From assembly GCF_016902445.1 (NCBI RefSeq), contig NZ_JACSNX010000008.1, positions 1 to 64,000 of the forward strand: a DNA stretch of 64,000 nt, written 5' to 3'. The translations under genes and the position numbers were made by a program. Origin of the DNA: Oscillibacter valericigenes. GTDB lineage: Bacteria; Bacillota; Clostridia; Oscillospirales; Oscillospiraceae. Under the pieces are notes generated by a model. It was not told where the DNA came from and made no database searches. It was given only the letters and a program-made list of their open reading frames with translations. Shown piece by piece: positions 24,361 through 32,300 of this stretch. The stretch's first letter is position 1. Each line of letters starts with the position of its first letter.

Positions 24361-25737
24361 TCACATCCGCATGGCCGCATCCAGAGCCAGCTCGGACCGC
24401 TCACACTCGTCCGGCAGCATGGTCAGCTGCACGCACAGAGGGCTGCCCCGCATCCGGTCCGCCGCATAGCTGAGGCCGTTGCTCTGCTCATCCAGCAGCG
24501 GATGGTCGATCTGCGCGGGATCGCCCAGCAGGATGACCTTGGTGCCGCGCCCCACCCGGGTGATGATGCCCTTGACCTGGCGGGGCGTCAGGTTCTGCGC
24601 CTCGTCGATCATCAGCCAGGTGTCGGTGATGGAGCGGCCGCGCATGAAATTCATGGCCTCGGCTGTAATGACGCCGGTGGTGAACAGATAGTCGATGCGG
24701 CTGCGCAGTTCCTCTTCGGTGCGCTTCTCCTTTTTACCGTCCAGGTCCAGCAGGATCTCCAGATTGTCCACAATGGGGCGCAGGAGCGGGGAGATCTTCT
24801 CCTGCTCGCTGCCGGGGAGGAATCCGATGTCCTGGTCGAACTGGGCATTGGGCCGGCAGACCAGGATCTTGCGGTAGGTCCGCTCCTCCGCCTCCAGCAC
24901 CTGCTCCAGACCGGCGGCCAGGGTGTAAAAAGTCTTGGCCGTTCCCGCCGGACCCTTGGCGATCACCAGCGGAGCCTCGTCGGCGCTCAGCAGCAGCGCC
25001 TCCTGCAGGAACTGCTGCCCCACGCTCCGGGGCTTGACGCCGAAGGGGCGGGCGCCGCCGTGGACAAGGGGCACTGCCCGCCCGCCGTGGAAACGGCCCA
25101 GCATGGTCTTTTTTTCCGATACGTCTGAGCGCAGCAGCAGGAACTGATTTTCCGTCAGGCGCACTGGCTGCCGCGCGCCGTCCTGGCCCACCGTGTACAG
25201 GTCCCCCGCCGGGAGCCCCTTTTTCCGGAAGGAAGCGAGCAGCTCATTGGGCACGTACACATCGGCCCGCCCCGTATAGGGGGCCGCGCTGCTGGGCACC
25301 TGATCGGTGGTGAAGTCCTCTGCCGGAACGCCCATCATCTGGGCCTTGATCCGGGACACGATGTCCCGGGTCACCAGTGTGGCAGGGGTCCCCTCCTCCA
25401 GCAGGCCCCTGCAGACCTTCAGGACCCGCCCGTCCCGGCTGGAGGGATCCATGCCGTCCGGCAGGGGCACCGCGATGTGATTCACCTCCAGCCGCAGCGA
25501 GCCGCCGCCCGGAAGCGGCACGCCCTCCAGCAGATTCCCCTGCCGCCGGAGCTGCTCCAGAAAGCGGATCACCTGTCGGGCATTGCTGCCCGGTTCTCCC
25601 TCTGCGCGCTTCAGGCCGTCCAGCTCCTCCAGCACGGCCAGCGGCAGAACGATGTGATTGTCCTCAAAGGACTCCAGGGCATAGGGGGCCTGCATGAGCA
25701 CATTGGTATCCAGGACGTAAGTTTTCTGCATGGTCAT
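24361..25737 (-). CDS. PIN domain-PhoH NTPase fusion (YlaK-like)
   Basis: The roughly 458-residue protein combines an N-terminal PIN nuclease domain (YVLDTNVLMQAP with conserved acidic residues and LEELDGLK) and a C-terminal PhoH ATPase/helicase domain (Walker A GPAGTAKTFYTLAAG, Walker B WLMIDEAQN, then RVGRGTKVILLGDPAQ). Such PhoH2-type proteins are RNA-unwinding ribonucleases and are often linked to phosphate or translation stress. The start at 25737 (MTMQKTYV) or 25731 follows AGAAAGG; the longer in-frame extension is non-coding. Confidence 0.92.
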   Translation of the reverse strand: MTMQKTYVLDTNVLMQAPYALESFEDNHIVLPLAVLEELDGLKRAEGEPGSNARQVIRFLEQLRRQGNLLEGVPLPGGGSLRLEVNHIAVPLPDGMDPSSRDGRVLKVCRGLLEEGTPATLVTRDIVSRIKAQMMGVPAEDFTTDQVPSSAAPYTGRADVYVPNELLASFRKKGLPAGDLYTVGQDGARQPVRLTENQFLLLRSDVSEKKTMLGRFHGGRAVPLVHGGARPFGVKPRSVGQQFLQEALLLSADEAPLVIAKGPAGTAKTFYTLAAGLEQVLEAEERTYRKILVCRPNAQFDQDIGFLPGSEQEKISPLLRPIVDNLEILLDLDGKKEKRTEEELRSRIDYLFTTGVITAEAMNFMRGRSITDTWLMIDEAQNLTPRQVKGIITRVGRGTKVILLGDPAQIDHPLLDEQSNGLSYAADRMRGSPLCVQLTMLPDECERSELALDAAMRM

Positions 25738-25750
25738 TCTACCTTTCTGA

Positions 25751-25891
25751 TCAGGATCGGCCGGGCGGCCCGCGGCGGCGCGGGCCGCCGGACCGGCGCG
25801 CAGAAGCGCCGGCGCCGGCATGGCCGCTCAGGGCACAGGCCGGCTCCGGCGCAGGAAGAGGCTGACGGCTGCCAAAACGACTGGGGCTCAT
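25751..25891 (-). CDS. Possible 46-residue leader peptide before phoH
   Basis: An ATG preceded by GGGAGGT opens a frame encoding MSPSRFGSRQPLPAPEPACA and a Pro/Arg/Gly-rich tail, stopping 13 bases before the PhoH start. A TATACT element lies on the minus strand about 45 bases upstream. The good ribosome site and tight spacing suggest a leader peptide or coupled small gene. The composition could equally be chance in GC-rich DNA. The rest of 25892-26088 shows no gene. Confidence 0.3.
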   Translation of the reverse strand: MSPSRFGSRQPLPAPEPACALSGHAGAGASARRSGGPRRRGPPGRS

Positions 25892-26027
25892 CCGCCGCAC
25901 CTCCCGAACAGTTCCAGATCTTGTCTGACTCCAGTATAGGCGAAGTTCGGCGCCGGCACTATCCTGTGCCGGTAAAGGGCAGGTAAAACTTTGCGGAGGG
26001 CGCCGCCGGCCCGGGCGGCTGAATGAA

Positions 26028-26063
26028 AGACCCCCGGAAGAGCCGGAAGGCTCCCGGGGGTAC
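26028..26063 (-). terminator. Hairpin after the AAE transporter gene
   Basis: ACCCCCGG and GAGCC pair with GGCTC and CCGGGGGT with a small internal bulge. The T-tract on the minus strand is interrupted (CTTTCATTC), so strength is uncertain. Confidence 0.55.
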
Positions 26064-26088
26064 TGCCTGTCAGAAGAACAGATGGATG

Positions 26089-27231
26089 TCACAGATTCAC
26101 CAGGACCTGCATGGTCAGCACCAGGGTGATCAGGGCGATGGGATAGGTGGTGGCGTAGGGCGCCGCCACATCGTCCGTGCCGGAGAGCTCCACCAGCATC
26201 GCCAGGGCCGGCGTGCTGGTCATGCTGGCGGTGAGAGAGCCCAGACCGTTGAGCAGCGGCAGCCGCAGCAGCTTCCGGGACACGAAATAGCCCGCTGTCA
26301 TGGGGATGATGGCCAGCAGCGCGCCGTACAGGATCAGGCTGGGGCCATACTCGGCCAGGATCTCCGCCAGGCGCTGGCCGCCCTCCGCCCCCGCGGAGGA
26401 AAAGAAGAGGATCAGGCCGATCTCCTTGAGCGGGCCGAAGAGGCTGGGGGTGGGCCGCAGGTCCACCGGGCCTGCGCGGCCGATATGCCCCACCAGCAGA
26501 CCCACGATCAGGGGGCCGCCGGCGGTCCCCAGGGAGAAGGCACCGCCCCCCGGCAGGGGGATGGAAACAGCCCCCAGAAGTGCGCCCAGCACCACGGTGA
26601 GGGAAAAGGCGAAGAAGCCCCATTTTTCGATGCGGAAGGACTTGCGGCCGGCGGGAGCCTCGGCGGCGGGCGGGGGGCCGATCAGCGTCCGCTCGTAGGC
26701 CATGTCCGCGTGGAGCAGCCGGGGCAGGATCTGGATGAACAGGACCTTGCACACCACTCCCACGGGATAGATGATGCCGTATCCGGCGGAGACGCTGGCC
26801 GCCGCGGCTTCTCCGGCGACGGCCTCCCGGGCGGCCGCCAGGCCCGGAGAGGTGGTGAAGGCGCCGGCCATCATGCCCACAGCCAGAGGCGTGTCCACAT
26901 GGGCCAGCAGGATGATGGCGCCGCAGGTCACGGCGCCCACCGCCGCCACAGTGATGCAGAGGAGGATATAGGCCCTGCCGTTGGTCCGCAGCTGGCGGAA
27001 AAACGTCGGCCCGGCGCTGAGACCCACGGAGGCGATGAACAGCAGCAGGCCCAGCGTCTGGATGGAGGGGGAGATGGAGACGCCGAAGTGCCCGAACAGC
27101 AGCCCCGCCAGAAAGATGCCCGAAGAGCCCAGGCTGATCCCCTTGATGTGGACCCGGCCGATCAGATAGCCGGTGACCGCGATCAAAAAGATCGCCAGCA
27201 TTTCCCGGGACGTCTCACTCAGAATGAACAT
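26089..27231 (-). CDS. Aspartate-alanine-exchanger-type transporter (YidE/AspT domain)
   Basis: The 380-residue membrane protein consists of two AspT/YidE duplication-type halves (GSSGIFLAGLLFGHFG... and GGPLIVGLLVGHIGRAG...), each ending in a GLxLFxxSxGxxxG-type segment (LLLFIASVGLSAG and LILFFSSAGAEGG). The TrkA-C domains usually found between the halves of AspT and YbjL are absent; a short linker (about residues 180-205) stands instead. It probably exports or exchanges small acids. The start at 27231 (MFILSETSRE) follows GGAGGAG; upstream in-frame codons lack a ribosome site. Confidence 0.82.
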   Translation of the reverse strand: MFILSETSREMLAIFLIAVTGYLIGRVHIKGISLGSSGIFLAGLLFGHFGVSISPSIQTLGLLLFIASVGLSAGPTFFRQLRTNGRAYILLCITVAAVGAVTCGAIILLAHVDTPLAVGMMAGAFTTSPGLAAAREAVAGEAAAASVSAGYGIIYPVGVVCKVLFIQILPRLLHADMAYERTLIGPPPAAEAPAGRKSFRIEKWGFFAFSLTVVLGALLGAVSIPLPGGGAFSLGTAGGPLIVGLLVGHIGRAGPVDLRPTPSLFGPLKEIGLILFFSSAGAEGGQRLAEILAEYGPSLILYGALLAIIPMTAGYFVSRKLLRLPLLNGLGSLTASMTSTPALAMLVELSGTDDVAAPYATTYPIALITLVLTMQVLVNL

Positions 27232-27356
27232 GGACCAGTCTCCTCCGTTCCGCCTGGATGTCATATATCCAAAATACCATATTTCAGGAAGCATCACAAG
27301 GACCTGACGTGAAATTCCCAGCCGATGGCGTCCCGGCGGCGGGGGCGGCGGGAAAG

Positions 27357-27388
27357 GGAAAGCCAGGCGGACATCCGCCTGGCTTTTC
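27357..27388 (-). terminator. Terminator after the KARI-like gene
   Basis: AAAGCCAGGCGG (27359-27370) pairs perfectly with 27375-27386 and is flanked by A and T runs, so it can serve the KARI-like gene from the minus side. Confidence 0.7.
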
Positions 27389-27444
27389 GGTGTGTGTCAT
27401 ATGTGCGGGGAAAGAAAAGGGATCTGACCGTGCGTCCGCGGGGA

Positions 27445-28443
27445 TCAGGCATCCTTGCCGCCGGAGAGGTTTCTGCGGACCTCCGCCTCCACGACGGAGA
27501 TGGGCAGCTTCTCAGTCTCGGCCCGCAGCTCGTCGAACTCCTTCATGCCGTCGGCCTTGACATCCTCCCACTCCTTGGCGAAGGAGCCGTCCACGATGCG
27601 GTCGTACTGCTCTTCGATGAAGGCCCGCATGGAGGTGTTGTCCACCATCTTGAAGCGGGACATCTGGCCGTACTGGCTGGTGCGGCTGTGGAGAGGCAGC
27701 TGCTTGAACAGGCCCATGTCGGCCATCTTCTCCATCATCACCATGGGCTCCTTGGACATATACATCTCCGTCAGGACAGCCTCGGCGGGCAGGCCCTTCT
27801 CCTGATAGAAGTCAAAGGCGGTGACGAACACGTTCATGATCAGGGGCCAGATGGCCTGCTCGCTCATCAGGTCCAGATAGGTCTCGTCGTTGAAGGTCAC
27901 CTCGATGGCGCCGGCCTTGGTGGAGCCCAGCGCCTTGGCCAGGCCCAGGGCGATCTCCTTGGCGTGGCCGGTGGCGTCCTGATTCACCACCAGGAAGGTG
28001 GGGAAGCCGGTGCCGTTCTCATAGGTCTCCCGCACGCCCTTGCCGATCATGCGGGGAGCCACCATGATCACGTCCAGATCCGCAGCCGGCTTGATGAAGC
28101 CGTAGGTGATGTTGTAGCCGGAGGCGAAGTTCAGCGCGGCGCCGGGATGCAGGTTGGGGGCGATGTCCCGCTCATAGATCTCGGGAGCCACCTCGTCCGG
28201 CAGCAGCAGGAACAGGATATCGGCCTTCTTGGCCGCCTCGGCGATGGAATAGGTGTGGAAGCCGTCCTCGTTGGCGGTGTTCCAGGACGCGTCGTGGATG
28301 CTGCCCACGATGATGTTCTGGACGCCGGAGTCCCGCATGTTCAGCGCCTGAGAGCGGCCCTGGTTGCCGTATCCGATGATGGCGACAACTTTATCCCGCA
28401 CCACGTTGATATCGCCGTCTTTATCGTAATAGACCTTGCCCAT
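27445..28443 (-). CDS. Ketol-acid reductoisomerase-like protein lacking the catalytic His
   Basis: The 332-residue protein aligns along its length with class I ketol-acid reductoisomerase (IlvC): Rossmann loop GYGNQG (residues 24-29), ILFLLLPDEV and the metal Asp/Glu in DLMSEQ (191-196). Key differences are visible. The His of the family motif AHGFNI is Ser (ASGYN, residue 108), the GxGxxGH His is Arg30, and KGPGHxVR is RMIGKGVRET. It is not beside other ilv genes. A GGGAGGT ribosome site, consensus promoter and GntR-type palindrome precede it. It is likely an NAD(P)-dependent reductase of a different 2-oxoacid rather than the valine/isoleucine enzyme; the substrate is unknown. Confidence 0.75.
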   Translation of the reverse strand: MGKVYYDKDGDINVVRDKVVAIIGYGNQGRSQALNMRDSGVQNIIVGSIHDASWNTANEDGFHTYSIAEAAKKADILFLLLPDEVAPEIYERDIAPNLHPGAALNFASGYNITYGFIKPAADLDVIMVAPRMIGKGVRETYENGTGFPTFLVVNQDATGHAKEIALGLAKALGSTKAGAIEVTFNDETYLDLMSEQAIWPLIMNVFVTAFDFYQEKGLPAEAVLTEMYMSKEPMVMMEKMADMGLFKQLPLHSRTSQYGQMSRFKMVDNTSMRAFIEEQYDRIVDGSFAKEWEDVKADGMKEFDELRAETEKLPISVVEAEVRRNLSGGKDA

Positions 28444-28488
28444 TTGTGAAGACCTCCCGATTCTGTTGGATTAGAATTTTGAAACATA

Positions 28489-28503
28489 AGACATCTGATG
28501 TCT
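28489..28503. promoter_or_regulatory. GntR-type operator at the KARI-like gene
   Basis: AGACATCTGATGTCT is a perfect 15-bp palindrome centred at the expected transcription start of the KARI-like gene. A near-identical copy (AGACATCTGATATCT) sits at the start of the divergent gamma-lyase operon. The FadR-type regulator encoded between the two is the obvious ligand. Confidence 0.75.
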
Positions 28504-28505
28504 AA

Positions 28506-28533
28506 ATCTTAGCACAAAAAGACCGCCTGTCAA
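28506..28533 (-). promoter_or_regulatory. Promoter of the KARI-like gene
   Basis: On the minus strand TTGACA (complement of 28528-28533), a 16-base spacer and TAAGAT (complement of 28506-28511) place the start at about 28499, inside the palindrome. Confidence 0.75.
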
Positions 28534-28557
28534 GAAGAGAATGACAGACGGAGACAG

Positions 28558-28594
28558 AAAACGGCATTGTGCACAAGCCGCACAATGCCGTTTT
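28558..28594 (-). terminator. Terminator after the gntR gene
   Basis: AAAACGGCATTGTGC (28558-28572) pairs perfectly with 28580-28594, seven-base loop, nine bases past the regulator stop codon. It separates gntR from the KARI-like gene's promoter. Confidence 0.85.
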
Positions 28595-28602
28595 GTATGG
28601 AT

Positions 28603-29304
28603 TCATAACAGGGAGTTCTCGATCCGGGGCAGGGAGAGGGACCAGCGGTCGGCGCTCTCCTCAATGGCTTCGGCGGCCAGCTCAGCCCGCCGCTGCAGGA
28701 TGCCGGCAAAGATCTTCTCGTGGTCCGCCAGGGCCACCTCCGGGTATTTTCGGATGGAGGCGCCGATGCTGTCCCGGAAGAGGGCGTTGAGGGCGGTCCC
28801 CATGGAAATCAGAAAGGCGTTGTGGGTGGCCTGCAGAATCTGGTTGTGGAAGCGGAGATCATCGTCCACGGTGAGCGTGCCGTCCCGGCAGCGGGCGCGG
28901 AACTGCTCCAGGGCCTCCCGGATCGCCGTGATATCCGCCTCCGTGGCGGTGGCGATGGCCTGGGTGGTATAGGCCTCCTCGATGATCTTGCGGAATTCCC
29001 GCAGCTCCTCTGCGCTGCCGCTGAGCAGATAGAGGTGGGACAGAAAGACGTTCAGATAGCCCTGCTCCGGATTTTCGCTGATGACGGTGCAGAGTCCCCG
29101 GCGGATCTCCACCACGCCCAGGGCCTCCAGCATCTTGATGGCTTCCCGGACACTGCTTTTGCTGACGCCCAGCTCCTCGGAGATCTGCTGCTCGGTGGGC
29201 AGCGCGTCTCCCGGCTGGAGCTTCTGGTCCAGGATGATTTTTTCGATGGACTCCATCACCTGCTTGGAAAGGCTCTTTCTGGTCCTTTTCGGCTTCATTT
29301 CCAT
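28603..29304 (-). CDS. FadR-type GntR transcriptional regulator
   Basis: The 233-residue protein has an N-terminal winged helix (LQPGDALPTEQQISEELG, SKSSVREAIKMLEALGVVEI) and an all-helical FCD effector domain. The metal-coordinating Asp/His pattern is visible (DDDLRFHNQI and ADHEKI plus further His). FCD regulators sense carboxylic acids. It lies between two transcription units whose promoters share a palindrome, so it most likely represses both and is relieved by a 2-oxo or hydroxy acid intermediate. The start at 29304 follows GGGGGATC; Met3 is an alternative. Confidence 0.88.
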   Translation of the reverse strand: MEMKPKRTRKSLSKQVMESIEKIILDQKLQPGDALPTEQQISEELGVSKSSVREAIKMLEALGVVEIRRGLCTVISENPEQGYLNVFLSHLYLLSGSAEELREFRKIIEEAYTTQAIATATEADITAIREALEQFRARCRDGTLTVDDDLRFHNQILQATHNAFLISMGTALNALFRDSIGASIRKYPEVALADHEKIFAGILQRRAELAAEAIEESADRWSLSLPRIENSLL

Positions 29305-29547
29305 ACTGCAAGATCCCCCTGCCCTGCCCCGGCCGCTTTTGGGACGACGGAATCGCCCCTGAAAAAAGGAGCGGCCTCTGGAGGCTTTTTGATCCCTTGG
29401 ATCTCTTATAATCGTACTTTATCACGGAACTGTCCAAAATGCAATCGATCTTGCAAAAAGTCAGAATGATCGAAAGCATCTGCACAGCTGGACCGGCTAC
29501 TGGAGGGTTTGCACAAAAACTTTTTTTGATTTTAGCTCATCTGCAAA

Positions 29548-29577
29548 TTGACAGATCTGCGCAGACAAGAGTATTGT
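29548..29577 (+). promoter_or_regulatory. Promoter of the gamma-lyase/transporter/cyclase operon
   Basis: TTGACA (29548-29553), an 18-base spacer and TATTGT (29572-29577) predict a start near 29584. The 29305-29547 stretch is otherwise AT-rich upstream DNA with no gene seen. Confidence 0.7.
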
Positions 29578-29589
29578 TTTAAATATCCA

Positions 29590-29615
29590 AGACATCTGAT
29601 ATCTGCTATCTGATA
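29590..29615. promoter_or_regulatory. Tandem GntR-type operators at the gamma-lyase operon
   Basis: AGACATCTGATATCT (29590-29604) differs from the KARI-gene site by one base, and TATCTGATA (29607-29615) is a second, shorter palindrome. Both lie just downstream of the predicted start, a repressing position. Confidence 0.7.
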
Positions 29616-29645
29616 AGTACGGTGCAACCATTGAGGAGGGTTCAT

Positions 29646-30863
29646 ATGAGCAAGATTGATCTGAAAAATGTAGATTTTGAGACCCTGATCATCCACGCGG
29701 GACAGGAGCCGGACAAGGCTTACGGCTCCCTTGCCACTCCGATTTATCAGACGTCCACCTTCTGCTTTGAAACGGTGGAAGAGGGCGCCGCAAAGTTTGC
29801 CAACCAGATCCCCGGCTTCGTCTACTCCCGCGGCGGCAACCCCACCACCCGGGCCTTTGAGCTGAAATGCGCCGCCATGGAGGGCGGCGAGGACGCGGTG
29901 GCGGCGGCCTCCGGCATGGGCGCTGTGGGTTCCGTGATGACTGCGTTCCTGCACCCCGGCGACCACGCCATCTTTGACACGGCGGTCTACGGCGGCACCA
30001 ACTACGTGGCCACCACCAATCTGCCCGGCATGGGCGTGGAGGTCTCCCGCGTGGACACCGGCGACCTGGAGGCCGTGAAGGCCGCCATCCGGCCCAACAC
30101 CAAGATGATCTATTTCGAGACCCCCAACAATCCCATGATGAAGGTGACGGACGTCCGGGCCATCAAGGACATCGCCGGAGCCGACATCCGGGTGGTGGTG
30201 GACGGCACGTTCGCCCCTCCCCCGGTGCAGCATGTGCTGCAGCTGGGCGCCGATATCGTGCTGCACAGCATCACCAAGTACATCAACGGCCACGGCGACG
30301 CCCTGGGCGGCGTGGTCATCGGCCGGGCGGACGACATCAGGCTGATCCGCGCCAACAGCGTGACCAAGATCAACGGCTGCCCGCCCTCTCCCTTCAACAG
30401 CTATCTGGTGCTGCGGGGCATGAAGACCCTGGCCCTGCGGATGAAGCAGCACTGCGCCAGCGCCATGGAGATCGCCCGCTATCTGGAGGCAAATCCCTAT
30501 GTGAAGGCGGTGTACTATCCCGGGCTGGAGAGCCATCCCCAGCATGAGCTGGCCAGCCGGCAGATGGAAAACGGCATGTACGGCGGCATGATCAGCTTCG
30601 AGCTGAAGGACGACGTCAAGGGCCTGAGCAGCTTTGCGGCAGGCAAGAAGCTGCTGAACAGCCTGAAGATCCCCGCCATTGCTGTCTCTCTGGGCGACCC
30701 CGACTCCCTGATCGAGCATCCCGCCAGCATGACCCACGCCAATGTCTCCCCCGAGGACCGTCTGGCGGCCGGCATCACGGACGGCCTGATCCGCCTGTCC
30801 GTGGGCCTGGAGTCCGCGAAGGACCTGATCGCGGACTTCGAGCAGGCGTTCGCCGCGATTTGA
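29646..30863 (+). CDS. Cys/Met-metabolism PLP enzyme, methionine gamma-lyase-like
   Basis: The 405-residue protein is a fold-type I gamma-family PLP enzyme: YQTSTFCFETVEEG, YSRGGNPTTRAFE, the cofactor-contacting SGMGAVGSV, YFETPNNPMMKV, VVDGTFAPP and the Schiff-base Lys in HSITKYINGHGDALGG. Methionine gamma-lyase (methanethiol, ammonia and 2-oxobutyrate from methionine) fits length and context, next to an NhaC/MetT-like carrier. The Cys typical of well-studied methionine gamma-lyases (YGCT) is Gly here (YGGT), so cystathionine or homocysteine lyase or a sulfhydrylase remain possible. TGAGGAGGG precedes the ATG at 29646. It is first in a three-gene operon. Confidence 0.82.
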   Translation: MSKIDLKNVDFETLIIHAGQEPDKAYGSLATPIYQTSTFCFETVEEGAAKFANQIPGFVYSRGGNPTTRAFELKCAAMEGGEDAVAAASGMGAVGSVMTAFLHPGDHAIFDTAVYGGTNYVATTNLPGMGVEVSRVDTGDLEAVKAAIRPNTKMIYFETPNNPMMKVTDVRAIKDIAGADIRVVVDGTFAPPPVQHVLQLGADIVLHSITKYINGHGDALGGVVIGRADDIRLIRANSVTKINGCPPSPFNSYLVLRGMKTLALRMKQHCASAMEIARYLEANPYVKAVYYPGLESHPQHELASRQMENGMYGGMISFELKDDVKGLSSFAAGKKLLNSLKIPAIAVSLGDPDSLIEHPASMTHANVSPEDRLAAGITDGLIRLSVGLESAKDLIADFEQAFAAI

Positions 30864-30905
30864 TTCTTGTTTGAAAACTAAATAATAGATGGAAGGAGAA
30901 ATCTC

Positions 30906-32285
30906 ATGTCAGATAATACCCGAAAGAAGTATGGACTATCCGCGTTTCTTCCCCTGGCAGCCTTCCTGATTGTTTACCTGGGTTCCGGAATTCTTTTCAC
31001 AGCGCTTGGCTATGGAAGCGAGGCCTTTAAGCAGATCCCGAGAACCTTTGCCCTGGTCGTTGCCCTTTTGGTCTGTCTGCTGATGGGCGGCAAAGAACGG
31101 TCCCTTGATTATCGAATGGATTCGTTCTGCTCCGGCGCGGCTGACAAAGACACGATCATGATGGTCGTTGTATTCCTTCTGGCCGGAGCGTTTTGCGGTG
31201 TCGCGCGGGCGATGGGCGGCGTCGACGCAACGGCAAATCTGGGCCTCAGTCTGGTCCCTCATGAGTTTCTCTGCGCTGGTATCTTTATTATTTCCGCCTT
31301 GATCGCAACTGCAATGGGGACCGGCATGGGCACAATCTCTGCCGTCGGACCGATCGCCTTCGCGGTTGCCGATGGGTCTGGCGTTTCCATGGCGACCGCC
31401 ATGGCAGCCGTTTTGGGCGGCGCCATGTTCGGCGACAACCTGTCCATGATCTCTGACACCACCATCGCTGCCACCCGCGGTGCCGGATGCGAGATGCGGG
31501 ACAAGTTCAAGATGAACGGCGCCATTGCCGGTGTATCCGCGGTCATCGCAATCATCATCTTCGTGATCGTGGGAAGCGGCACATCTACGATCACCGAGTC
31601 GTATGATTACAGCCTGATCAAAGTGGTTCCCTACATCTTCATTCTGGCGGGCGCTCTGCTGGGCCTCAATGTATTTATCCTGCTGATCTCCGGCGTTGTT
31701 GTAGCGGCGGTGATCGGATTTGGGACCAGCAGCTTTACCTTTGTTGAAATGGCCCAGGCCGTTGGAACGGGCATGGCCGATATGTTTGAGATCAGCTTCT
31801 TTGCGCTGTTCCTGCGCGGTGTGATCGGCGTTGTTCAGGAGCTGGGCGGTGTGGATTGGGTCGTCCACAAGATGACCCGCAATGTCAAGTCCCGGAAGGG
31901 CGCGGAGTACTCCATGGCAGCCATGGTTTCCGCGTTTGATGTCGCCATGGAGAATAATACCATCGCAATCATCATGGCAGCGCCCCTGTGCAGGCCGATG
32001 GCAGCAGAGCACAACATCTCTCCAAAGCGGGTAGCGTCGATTCTGGATATTTTCTCCTGTATCGTTCAGGGCATGCTTCCTTACAGCGCCCAAGTTCTGC
32101 TGTGCGCCTCCTTTGCGGGGATTTCTCCTCTGGCTGTAGTGGGCAACAACTTCTATTGCATGGTTTTGGCAGTTGTGACCCTGCTGACGATTCATTTTGG
32201 CCTCGGCTGGACTAAGGAGGAAAAGAACGGCGTTAAGCTGTATGATGAGGACCTCAATGTCATTGCTGAAAAGGTAGAGCACTAA
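30906..32285 (+). CDS. NhaC-superfamily transporter, MetT-like
   Basis: The 459-residue membrane protein has about eleven hydrophobic segments and NhaC-superfamily signatures (ATAMGTGMGTISAVGPIAFA, GGAMFGDNLSMISDTTIAA). The family includes sodium/proton and malate/lactate antiporters and the MetT methionine carriers. Position right after a gamma-lyase-like gene favours amino-acid uptake or product exchange. GAAGGAG precedes the start, and the cyclase gene follows after 15 bases. Its base composition is noticeably less GC-rich than its neighbours, hinting at separate ancestry. Confidence 0.82.
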   Translation: MSDNTRKKYGLSAFLPLAAFLIVYLGSGILFTALGYGSEAFKQIPRTFALVVALLVCLLMGGKERSLDYRMDSFCSGAADKDTIMMVVVFLLAGAFCGVARAMGGVDATANLGLSLVPHEFLCAGIFIISALIATAMGTGMGTISAVGPIAFAVADGSGVSMATAMAAVLGGAMFGDNLSMISDTTIAATRGAGCEMRDKFKMNGAIAGVSAVIAIIIFVIVGSGTSTITESYDYSLIKVVPYIFILAGALLGLNVFILLISGVVVAAVIGFGTSSFTFVEMAQAVGTGMADMFEISFFALFLRGVIGVVQELGGVDWVVHKMTRNVKSRKGAEYSMAAMVSAFDVAMENNTIAIIMAAPLCRPMAAEHNISPKRVASILDIFSCIVQGMLPYSAQVLLCASFAGISPLAVVGNNFYCMVLAVVTLLTIHFGLGWTKEEKNGVKLYDEDLNVIAEKVEH

Positions 32286-32300
32286 AGGGGGTGCAGATAT

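Noticed and set aside
29584-29645. SAM riboswitch before the gamma-lyase/MetT-like operon
   Set aside because: MetT genes often have one, but the leader is too short (about 60 bases) and has only the GntR-type palindromes.
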